The notes under the pieces are model-generated. The model saw only the letters and a program-made list of their open reading frames with translations. It had not been told where the DNA came from and did no database searches. A stretch of DNA of 64,000 nt from Aspergillus flavus (taxonomy: Eukaryota; Ascomycota; Eurotiomycetes; Eurotiales; Aspergillaceae), in NCBI RefSeq assembly GCF_009017415.1, contig NC_092409.1, positions 4,092,001 to 4,156,000 of the forward strand, given 5' to 3'. Both the position numbers and the translations under genes were made by a program. Positions 22,494 to 32,714 of this stretch are shown here, in pieces; position 1 is the stretch's first letter; every line of letters begins with the position of its first letter.

Positions 22494-23282
22494 ATGGCTG
22501 CAAGAAACAAATACGTGAACAAGTTGCATGGCAAACACATCGTCATCTTCGGAGGGACTTCCGGTGTCGGCTTCTGTGTAGCTGAAGCAAGCATCGAACA
22601 CGGTGCCAACGTTACGGTCCTCTCCTCCGACCCGAGCAAAGTTGACGCTGCTCAAGTGCGCCTTCTATCCTCCTATCCAGAAGCAAAGGACCGAGTCCGT
22701 GGCTTAACGATTGACCTTGGAGCGCCAGATGTCGAGGATCAATTGGTGTCTACGTTTGAGCAAGTCCAGCCATTTGACCATATCATCTTCACAGCGGGAA
22801 CTTTTGAGTTTGATCCTGAAGACTGGATACAGCCGCGAGCAGACCTGGACCGAATCCGAAACACTGCCAATGTCCGCATTATCGCACCGTTCCTCATCGC
22901 CAAGCATGCTCCAAGGTATATGGCAAGCAACTCACCCGCTTGCTCCATCACACTCACTAGTGGAGCAACAGCCGAGAGACCCATGGGACGGGGAATGGCA
23001 ATGCACACCATGTACTCAACAGGCCTGTATGGGCTCACAAAGAACCTCTGCTTAGATATTGCGCCGGTCAGGGTTAACCTCGTCAGTCCTGGTCCCATAG
23101 ATACTGAGCTGTGGGACACCATTCCGGAGAAAGAGGCGATGTTCGCCCATCTAAAGGAAAAGCTTCCCATCAAAGAGATTCCCACTCCCGAGAATGTGGC
23201 GGAAGCTTATATATACTGTATGAAGGATCGTGGATTGACGGGGGCTATCATATCAACCCATGGTGGTGGAATATTCGTTTGA
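22494..23282 (+). CDS. Short-chain dehydrogenase/reductase, atypical SDR
   Basis: A single exon of 262 residues with a Rossmann fold. The cofactor loop is GGTSGVG (residues 20-26), with FGG replacing the usual TGG. The NAG-like motif appears as TAGTFEF near residue 100. Catalytic residues fit Ser156 (TSGAT), Tyr179 and Lys183 (YGLTK). SPGPIDTELWD near residue 198 is the typical post-catalytic proline/glycine block, and the C terminus ends in GGGIFV. The substrate cannot be told from the sequence. Similar short SDRs in fungi act on polyketide-type or other carbonyl substrates, but there is no synthase gene near it. It ends 347 bp from the convergent deubiquitinase stop. Confidence 0.88.
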   Translation: MAARNKYVNKLHGKHIVIFGGTSGVGFCVAEASIEHGANVTVLSSDPSKVDAAQVRLLSSYPEAKDRVRGLTIDLGAPDVEDQLVSTFEQVQPFDHIIFTAGTFEFDPEDWIQPRADLDRIRNTANVRIIAPFLIAKHAPRYMASNSPACSITLTSGATAERPMGRGMAMHTMYSTGLYGLTKNLCLDIAPVRVNLVSPGPIDTELWDTIPEKEAMFAHLKEKLPIKEIPTPENVAEAYIYCMKDRGLTGAIISTHGGGIFV

Positions 23283-23629
23283 GCGACCGCTACAGATAAA
23301 GACGGCTAAGAATCGAGAATGAGCGACACAGGGCTACCCAACGAGACCCAAGTTAGATGAAATTTTCTGTATCTATCGAGGTGTATATATCTAAGTTACA
23401 TTTCCCAACTCCGAATATACATATACGCTGAGTGATCAGCTCAGACTACCCTGGCTGGGCTCAGATCCAGCAAGCAAAGCGCAGTGTCGTCTGAGTACTA
23501 TATAGAAATGAATATAAGTGGTGCGCGGAGCCTCAACTGGAAGAGATGTGTATACACCTTTCCACGTACACCATGCAAAGAAACTGCCGTCTGATGCCCA
23601 GGACCAGCCTTTAGCTTCTCGGCAGGCGA
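23283..23629. other. Tail-to-tail intergenic spacer
   Basis: This spacer separates the convergent SDR and deubiquitinase genes and should hold both 3' untranslated regions. It shows no coding pattern. Confidence 0.6.
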
Positions 23630-25558
23630 TCATGGAACCTGTGAGCCATTGGTTGGCTTCTCCATCTCGTAGAATAGGAGGTAGACCTCTTTTTGCATAC
23701 CCAGAACGTCCGATGTCTTACATTCCTTGACCTTCTCATCCGAGATGCGCCACCATCGATCATTTGCCTTACGACGACGTCGAAGGCGAGAAGTGGGCCC
23801 GGTAGAGGTCTCGGCGGAAGTACCTGGGGTTATGCGATCGCTCATAAATGATGGGCGCGAGCTGGACTTGCTCCAGCGTCCACCATCAGTGGCAGGACTC
23901 TGAGGATCCGACGTCGGAGACAAGTTCTGCTTGGATTTGGTGCGGCTGCTCTGGAAGGAAATACGGGAGCTCGATGACGTGCTTGGCCGGGGAGCCGGGG
24001 ATGCTGGGGGATTTAATTGAGATGCAGACTTCTTCCTCGATGGGGATCGCGACGGGGCCGGAGAAAGAGACGAAGAAGATGGCGATGAGGTTGAAGTCGA
24101 GATGCTAAGAGCTGGAGGCTCTGCATCCAAAGAACGAGGTCCCATGCGAGGGCTTGGTACTTGCGATGGGTTCTCACTTGTAACTCGGCTCTGTGCATAC
24201 GAACTGAAGACATCCGGTGTCGAGAAAGGCGGATAAAGATGGTTTCGTCGAAATGATTCGTAATGACCACTGTTGTGACTGCCTTTGTGACAAACAATCG
24301 CCAGCAGTTTGAACCATTTCTGATTCAGGATACCTCCCAGCGGAAGTCGTTCAGGGAAAGCTACCTTTGCCGCGTTCTTGGTGGAACTGCTGCGGTCGAA
24401 TATAGACCGTGAGAGATGGATCCCAATGATCTTAGGGAAGACCGTGATGCGCATATGGCGTGCGATCTTTCGCTTGGGAGCCGCCTCTGCGGGCGGAAGA
24501 GTAACACCTTCGAGCGGGCCCTCTGGGTCTGTTGACAAAGCATTCTGAATTTTTTGGATTTCGGCCTGGAGGAGCTGCTGCTCTTTGACTCCGCGTGTTT
24601 GCTTCAGGTCTTGCATTTTCGCTTCGAGTGCATGCTGCAGACGGCATCTGTCACACCTAAAATCGTCGATGTGTTCGGTCTTGAGGAGGCCATCGAAACA
24701 CGCACTGAGGGTGGTGGAACTCTTCTGTGGTACTTGTAACGTCAAGTTGACAAAGGAGGTCTGGTTAGGTTTATACTTATAATGGCAAAATTGACATTCA
24801 ATTTGAGACTCGAGCTTCCCCTCAAACGGAAAACCATACTCGTTGTCGATCTCCTTGAGTTTGGTATCGATGATTGCCGGCAGGCCGTTCTCGGATCCGT
24901 CGTCAATGCGTACCTCAATCTCAGATGGACTCTTGGCGGATGTGACATCTTCGGTACTTTTTGAGATTTCCGAGCCTGTGGGTAGGCCAATGGGCCCCTG
25001 CAATCTCTGTCGGGCTTTGACACCGGCATGGTATTCATCACAAAGCCGTTCGGCAACGATTTGTAGGAACTCCTGTGCATCCTGTTGGTTACGGCTAATC
25101 CGGGTCCGGTATGCGTATTCGAGAGCCTGGATGAATGGACGTGCCGAAATTGTCTTCTTGTAAATCGGGCGCTCATTCAACCGGTCCAACATATCTTTCA
25201 AAGCCCGAGTGATTGTGCCCTGCTGCAACTCCCGGATCTTCTCCGACTTCTCACCGCTGGCGAGTTCCTTTACATCCGGTAGAGAGTTATAGACCTCCGG
25301 CCCATCCAGCTCGCGCCGATGGAGTTCTCTAATCAAATAAACACGCAGGTCGCCCAGGCCAGCAAGCGCCTGCAAGACCGAGTTGATAAAGCAGTCATTG
25401 GCGGGATTGGATAGACCGACAATACTCTTTTTACGGTTGCTATCACTTGACTCATCCCCGTCGATTGTGTAATTGGGCCCGAAGACGTAAAAGAGGGCGA
25501 CAGCGGCGAGGGAAGCGCCGGCCGCATATGCGGCAACAGTGGTTGATTTTTCTTGCAT
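23630..25558 (-). CDS. Ubiquitin C-terminal hydrolase, Ubp16/USP30-like, membrane-anchored
   Basis: A single exon of 642 residues. I use the ATG at 25558. Residues 8-27 (VAAYAAGASLAAVALFYVFG) form an N-terminal membrane anchor, as in yeast Ubp16 and human USP30 on the mitochondrial outer membrane. The Cys box is GLSNPANDCFINSV (Cys56), followed by QQDAQEFL near residue 160. Two Cys pairs (CQFC and CDRC) form the zinc-binding finger insert. The His box is HKGSHNSGHYESFRR near residue 425. Between the His box and the last strands (RWWRISDEKV ... VYLLFYEME) sits a Ser/Pro-rich, probably disordered insert of about 140 residues. Role: removal of ubiquitin from membrane-bound proteins. Mitochondrial location is inferred from the family. 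Confidence 0.93.
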   Translation of the reverse strand: MQEKSTTVAAYAAGASLAAVALFYVFGPNYTIDGDESSDSNRKKSIVGLSNPANDCFINSVLQALAGLGDLRVYLIRELHRRELDGPEVYNSLPDVKELASGEKSEKIRELQQGTITRALKDMLDRLNERPIYKKTISARPFIQALEYAYRTRISRNQQDAQEFLQIVAERLCDEYHAGVKARQRLQGPIGLPTGSEISKSTEDVTSAKSPSEIEVRIDDGSENGLPAIIDTKLKEIDNEYGFPFEGKLESQIECQFCHYKYKPNQTSFVNLTLQVPQKSSTTLSACFDGLLKTEHIDDFRCDRCRLQHALEAKMQDLKQTRGVKEQQLLQAEIQKIQNALSTDPEGPLEGVTLPPAEAAPKRKIARHMRITVFPKIIGIHLSRSIFDRSSSTKNAAKVAFPERLPLGGILNQKWFKLLAIVCHKGSHNSGHYESFRRNHLYPPFSTPDVFSSYAQSRVTSENPSQVPSPRMGPRSLDAEPPALSISTSTSSPSSSSLSPAPSRSPSRKKSASQLNPPASPAPRPSTSSSSRISFQSSRTKSKQNLSPTSDPQSPATDGGRWSKSSSRPSFMSDRITPGTSAETSTGPTSRLRRRRKANDRWWRISDEKVKECKTSDVLGMQKEVYLLFYEMEKPTNGSQVP

Positions 25559-26839
25559 CAACTATATATAGGAGAAAAGGACGGGAAATCGATGGCTAGC
25601 GCAGGTCGCACGTCTCTTAGAAGAACCAGAATTCGCCTATCGTTGCTCCATGGACGGTTCGTGCTAAGAATGCCTGGGCGCGGGGGTCCTCCAACAATTC
25701 AGGAACCTGGCGGATGGGGATTACTTAAATCCCTGTAATCTTCTGCTTCAGTCGAGGGTGTGTGGAGCAAGATGGTAGCGGAGTTACGTATGGCTAAATA
25801 CGCCTCTCCATATGTAAACCGAGCTAGTGTGGAGGTCGAGGTTCGTTCCCATCGGCTATACCGGGAGAGATAAATAGTGTCAGCTCTTCCGTGTCTTCTT
25901 CATTTTTGCCTTTTTTTCCCCATAAACCCGAGGATGTGGAGAAGAATGGGGTAAAGAAAGGCAGAAGGATTGGGAGTGGCCAATCATTGGGCTTACAAAA
26001 CTCACAGGAATGATGCAATCTAAATAAGATCTTCGGGTTCAGGTATCAATGACCATTTGACGGATCTCATCTGCATTGCCATCACGACAATAATTGAGGG
26101 TCCTTGTGAGAAAGATCTCACTGGGCAATGTTTGTCTGATTTGCCCGAGAGACCTGTTTTAGTGACCGGAAGTTCTTCAACGCCGAATGCCCGTCCCGAC
26201 AGTTACATACATTAGTAGTACTCGTACTGTACTCCCTGTATGTAACTTTCGGGGGATCCGCCCCCCACACGACACTGGGAGTTTACCCTGTCGTTCTCCC
26301 GTGTCGTTCCGCTCTCGTGGTGGGGGGATTTCATAATAAATGCATATCTTTTGTAAACTAGTGGTAGTAGGACTATTCTACTTTGCCCTAGGAGCAATAA
26401 AGAACCCCCCCCCTGAAGTTAGAAATGACGACGCCAAAGGAGATCAGCGCACTATATGTTCATGATCAACATTATTCATTTGACCCAATCGTTAGCAGTA
26501 GTAGATGAACCACGGTGTAGCTAAGCTACCACCATTTTCCAGCTTCCCCCTCCACCCCCCTCCGTTTCTCCATTATCCAGCTGCTCTTTGACCGTAGACA
26601 ATGATAATGTAGGAAGGTGTAGGCAAATCTCTAGTGGAGTGCAGCATGAAGAATATGACGCGACTCTCATGCGGTCAATTCAAATTTGATTTTACACAGA
26701 TGTTGAGACAACTTATTCTGGCACATGTTATCTAATTCATAGTTTCCTCCAGGAAAAGGAACAACATGGTATATATTTTTTCATGAACTGTAGACCGTAT
26801 GCAGAATTCCCCGCCAAATTACTGTTTGTTCAAAAATTT
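25559..26839. other. Intergenic, no gene seen
   Basis: 1.3 kb containing the deubiquitinase promoter (near 25,560-25,900) and the saccharopine dehydrogenase 3' end. A purine-rich block lies at 25,910-25,980. I see nothing coding. The open frame at 26,783-27,370 on the plus strand is antisense to the lysine gene. Confidence 0.6.
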
Positions 26840-28463
<1,624 letters not shown>

Positions 28464-29053
28464 TGTGTGTGAAGGTCAATTGTCAGTTCCCCGACCGATG
28501 TGTTACAGAGAGAGAAAGGAAGAATTCCACAATTTCCCGACGAATACTTATAAAGACGATAGGCAGTTTATCTCATGGGTATGACACAGACTTTCCCCTC
28601 TAGTGATAGTGGGGGAGGGACACATCGGATGTTCTCCCGCTCCGGAGCGGTGACTCAACCCAGACGGGGGAGTCTTGGCCGATGTCGGTACTTTGCGGGA
28701 CATCCCCGACGAAGGCTAATGATACTGCCGGTTTCTGTCTACCAAGCAGGCTATATCACCACCAGTCATCCCGTTTTATACTTGCAGCCCATCATACGCT
28801 ATATTATTGTCTCAAAAATAAAGAACATTTACTTTCATCTATTTCCAGGCGATCGATGGTTACATGCAGCAATAGAGAAAATGGGTTCATTCACAAGCTA
28901 GAGCTTCACAAGATCCGGAGAAATAGAACCTAGCTAGCGAACGTGGGAGCTTTGCGATACATAGGACCTGCTAGACAACTAGATCAAAAGGAATATAGAG
29001 TGAAGAGCATACGCTTTACAGGATGCGTATGTTCGCGGCGATACCGCCTGAGC
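28464..29053. other. Promoter of the lysine gene and intergenic DNA
   Basis: About 590 bp. The part next to 28,464 is the saccharopine dehydrogenase promoter and contains TGACTCA. The remainder is the 3' flank of the convergently oriented region and holds no gene. Confidence 0.6.
28651..28657 (-). promoter_or_regulatory. Gcn4/CpcA-type bZIP site (TGACTCA)
   Basis: A perfect TGACTCA, the core site of the cross-pathway control factor Gcn4 (CpcA/Cpc1 in filamentous fungi), lies 188 bp before the lysine gene ATG. Lysine genes are known members of this regulon, so amino-acid starvation induction is a reasonable inference. Confidence 0.6.
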
Positions 29054-29731
29054 TTAGGAAATTGCCTTAGTCCGGCTGCGTGTTCGACTACCAATACCAT
29101 CCGTAGGAATCACCTTCTTCACATCATCCTTCGTCTTTTTAGAACGACTTGCCTTTGGTTTCCCCCCATTCGTAGCAGGGGCTGTAGTATTGCCATCTCG
29201 AGTCCGCGTTCCAGTAGTCCTCCGCTTTTTGTTTGTAGGTTCCGCCGAGTTCTCAACATTAGCCTTAGCCGCGTTGGGGGTGGTAGAAGTCGGGTCATGC
29301 TCTCGTTTATCGCCTGCACTAGGTTGCGCGATGCCATTCTCCGCGGTTGACTCTTTGAGTCCATCGTGTTGCGAGATGGAGGCATGCCCACCAGACTTGG
29401 CTTCTTCAGCAGGTTTGTGTTCCTTAGAAGATCCAGCCGCTTCAGGAGACTTATTCTCCTCGGGCTGGTCGTTCGCATCCACAGACTTGGGCGGAGTGCT
29501 CTCACCATTGGTTTGCTTGGGAGCAGCATCGGTCGTGTTTGTGTTCGTGCCAGCTCCAGATATATTACTAGCTTCTACTTCAAGAATCAGCCTGGTCCCG
29601 ATGCATTTAGTTGTAGCCAGGTGATATGGGCACCGGCGATGATGCCATGATCACGTGAATCATATGTACAGCTGTCTGGACGTACCTGGGGTTGGTGGTG
29701 CGTTGACGCTGCTATCTGGCTCGGGAGCCAT
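29054..29731 (-). CDS. Basic, low-complexity protein of unknown function
   Basis: Exons 29686-29731 and 29054-29574 (complement) give 188 residues; the intron begins GTACGT and ends TAG. The sequence is dominated by Ala, Glu, Lys, Pro, Ser and Thr, with no globular pattern, and ends in basic clusters: NKKRRTTGTRTRDG, GKPKASRSKKTKDDVKK, SRTRSRTKA. NKKRR could be a nuclear localisation signal. It is probably an intrinsically disordered nuclear or chromatin-associated protein, but I cannot name it. The next gene on the same strand starts 1.95 kb away. Confidence 0.6.
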
Positions 29732-30414
29732 AATGAGAGATGGTATGAACGATCGCGAGTGCAAGATACTTTCAGCGATGTTTAAGTGAGCCAAATCTAA
29801 TTGGAATGCGATCGCAAGTAACAAGCGACCTTGGAAATCGCCAAGTTGCGGTCTACTGGGGCGAGAACCACTTGTAGAGCGATGGGAGGGAGGATAGAAG
29901 GTCACAGAAGGTTGAGAGGTGAGGTTGCGCGGTGATATTTACTAAGACCATCTAATCCCAGCACGCTAACCCGTTCCACACGGAACTCAATCTTGGACTG
30001 TTCCATCAGCAAAACACCAATTAGAAAATAGCATATTATATTACCCCCAAGGATCAGCTCGAGGCGCACATAAGCCTTCTCTGCCCTGATTGTGTTGCCG
30101 GTCATGATATGTAAGCATGCCAAGAAGAGGAGAAGGAGACCCCATTAGCGTGGCTGAGTGGAGCAGTATGCGGAGTTCTCCTCATAGCGTGTTTCGGGTA
30201 AGCCGTCCACCACAATGGTAAACCCGATTGTCACCTGCAGATCCAGACTGACGAATCATTTATCTACTACTAAGGTTGCATGCATACCCCGTAGAGACCT
30301 TGAACCCATGATAAAGGGCACCTAGGAAAAAAAGTATCACCCAAAGCCTGGGGCCAGGGGATCGTTGCTTTACAGAACATGCTGTTTCGACTTCAATAGC
30401 AATAGTTACGCATA
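29732..30414. other. Spacer with scattered coding-like fragments
   Basis: Between two minus-strand genes. On the minus strand, about 30,145-30,240 reads as a protein-like fragment (FTIVVDGLPETRYEEN) and about 29,935-30,110 as another (IRAEKAYVRLELILG, then SKIEFRVERVSVLG after a possible 47 bp intron). I could not join them into one frame: TAA lies between them. This may be a short unrecognised gene or a relic. Confidence 0.3.
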
Positions 30415-31683
30415 TCAAGCCAATGCCAAGTCAAGCTGTGATAGTAAATCTTCCCTCTCTGTGTATGCACCGTGATTTGAATTGGATGCATTTGCCGAAT
30501 CCGGTTTCTCGGGCAACTGCTGTTGCAAGAAACGTGCCAGGTATAAGACATCCCGTCGCTTGTCTTGGTCCACCAAGAGACGAAGAGCGTCAAAACCGGC
30601 ACGCACAAAGCTTTCTCGTTTCAGTCCTGTTGAAGAGTCCACTCGGCCAGGAGGTAGTGTATCCACAAAATCGAGGAATGGTTTGACATCAGGGTGTGTA
30701 GGGTGGTACAGCGGAGCCGTAGCTAGCAGACACGAGTTCGGTGCAAGTTTGGAAAGAACCTCAATATACTCATTGTACATAGCTCCGTTCAGCTCTTTAG
30801 ATCTGGACGGTGAACTCTGCATCAAGCTCTCACATAAGTGAACACCTGCTGGGAGTAACACAGGTTGCCAGGAAAGGTTCAGGACCACATTGTCTTTGAA
30901 CATCTGCGACTTGCATGTCTGTAGATAATACCGCATAGCCAAGCTCAACCCTTGACCGTACTGGATTTCAGCGGTCACTAAGTTGACCAGCAGATGGCCA
31001 AACACCTGTTGCGCAATTTTCTCTGGCAACTGACCGTTCCGGCCTCCAATGTCATGGTTCGCCAGCATCCTCAGCCAATCCAACACCACACCTTGTCGAC
31101 CTTCTGCCACTAAGAACTTTACTAGAGTTGTCGTCGCTGCTCGGGATTTGAATAACATCTGTCTTGTCGCAGAATCAGATGCAAACCACCAACTGACAAC
31201 CTTGGATCCAGCCCTAGCGTCTTTCATGGCCTGTATGAGGCCGTTTCCGATATGACGGCTGGCCAGTAGCATCTGGGAACTCAAACAATCACGTAGTGTT
31301 GGCAGCGTTACCGAACCCGAGGCAACCAATTCATCGAAGACTACCATTGGTTCTTTCGCTATTCTCTGTTGTAGTCTGCTTGCTGTTCCGCTTCCATTAC
31401 GGGCCGCAGCAGACTTAGAGGGTACTACCCGGAAAAGCGGATTATCTAGGATGGCCCGAAGATGTCGATCGGTCGCGTGCACAGACGAGTGCGGGTTTTC
31501 CGGTGTACGATCATTAGATCCATCTCGATCTGAGGGGGCTGAGGGGGGATATTCCCGATCGAGTTGACGACGGAAGGAAGACGTAAGGGCTTTGAGGAGT
31601 TGTTGAGATTCCCGGGGGGTACGGGGTAGCGGGGGGTGGATTTTCGACCACGCTTTCAAGCTCAAACTCGACGTGCCTTTCAT
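30415..31683 (-). CDS. Conserved fungal protein of unknown function, 422 residues
   Basis: A single exon starting at ATG 31683. The first 50 residues are basic and low in acidic residues (SLKAWSKIHPPLPRTPRES), which might act as a mitochondrial presequence. Residues about 50-95 are polar and likely disordered. From about residue 115 on, the protein is strongly alpha-helical with repeated hydrophobic spacing (for example FDELVASGSVTLPTLRDCL and LVKFLVAEGRQGVVLDWLRML), resembling helical-repeat proteins such as TPR or PPR families, but I cannot identify motif units. Possibly an organelle RNA or translation factor; this is a guess from shape only. Confidence 0.75.
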   Translation of the reverse strand: MKGTSSLSLKAWSKIHPPLPRTPRESQQLLKALTSSFRRQLDREYPPSAPSDRDGSNDRTPENPHSSVHATDRHLRAILDNPLFRVVPSKSAAARNGSGTASRLQQRIAKEPMVVFDELVASGSVTLPTLRDCLSSQMLLASRHIGNGLIQAMKDARAGSKVVSWWFASDSATRQMLFKSRAATTTLVKFLVAEGRQGVVLDWLRMLANHDIGGRNGQLPEKIAQQVFGHLLVNLVTAEIQYGQGLSLAMRYYLQTCKSQMFKDNVVLNLSWQPVLLPAGVHLCESLMQSSPSRSKELNGAMYNEYIEVLSKLAPNSCLLATAPLYHPTHPDVKPFLDFVDTLPPGRVDSSTGLKRESFVRAGFDALRLLVDQDKRRDVLYLARFLQQQLPEKPDSANASNSNHGAYTEREDLLSQLDLALA

Positions 31684-32714
31684 GACGGCAAGAGGAAGGA
31701 AGGGGGGAACAATGGTGGACCAGTAGTGCCATATACTATCGATAATAAATCGTGCCCTCTCGCTCTCCCTTTGGTAGATACCTCGGGTGGTGCCAGGTAG
31801 GGGGCGGTGAGGAATGCGAGGAATGGGAACGAGAAGATCCTCAATGGATCAATAGACTCCGATTTGAGGGGGCACTGTAGGGGTAGGTAAAACGACCTGT
31901 ATAGATACGTATACACACGGTACGAGTCGGTAATCTGCGTACCAATAAATTTGAGGGGGAAAAATGTATAATCGATTGGATCTCGTCAATCATCAGAACG
32001 CAACGAAGGGGAAAAAACCAAAATGGATGACGAAATGCAGGACTGAGAAGGGTTCACCTCCAGGTAACAGATACCGGGAGGAAGCAGCGTTCCCTTTAAA
32101 AAGCGTCACGCTAAGGCGAAACGCTCCAGTGCAAGTCACGGACGCTGGTTGGATCGGCCAACCAACGAAACGGGTGAACGATTAGCGCCGCTCGCTAAAT
32201 GGGCGACAAAGTTGCCTGGAGGGTCTCTCTCCCTCCCTGCAGTGGGTTCCAACACGTCGGTCGGACTGAACTGTACCTAAACTCGTACTTTACCTTCTCA
32301 CTCAAAACTCTTCCCATTCCTTCTTCCCTCTCCATTTGGTTCCCTATTCCATATAATTTATATGCTCATCCTCTCTTAGCTCCCTTTGGACTTCTTTTTT
32401 TTCCTTTTTTGTTCGTTTTTTCTTTTTATTCAATTCTTTTCCCTCCTCCCCTCCTTGAACTCTCTCGCTCCCTCTTGAACCGCCGCATCGAAGTTCGGGC
32501 GGTCCTTGTGTGCGCTCTGTGGTTCTGGTTGCTGACCTCTTCCGTGAGGCTGCATCTGTGATCATTACCTCTTTTTACCCGCTTTTTCTTCCCACTAGCC
32601 GCACCTTGTTTTCTACACCCCCTTCGTCCAAAACCCCCGTTGGGTCTTCCTCGATTCTCCTTCTACTCTCTTCTCTCCAGTCCGGAGATTTACTAGATTC
32701 CCCCATCAGAAGAT
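31684..32714. other. Divergent promoter region with C/T-rich leader of the Def1-like gene
   Basis: 1.0 kb between the divergent starts at 31,683 and 32,715. From 32,285 to 32,714 the plus strand is dominated by C and T with several T-rich runs, as in long fungal 5' leaders. No open frame there is convincing. A possible intron in the leader cannot be excluded. Confidence 0.6.

Noticed and set aside
19980..23282. Cysteine synthase-like gene and SDR as part of a secondary-metabolite cluster
   Set aside because: No synthase, synthetase, P450 or cluster regulator lies within the neighbourhood, so the pairing is probably chance.
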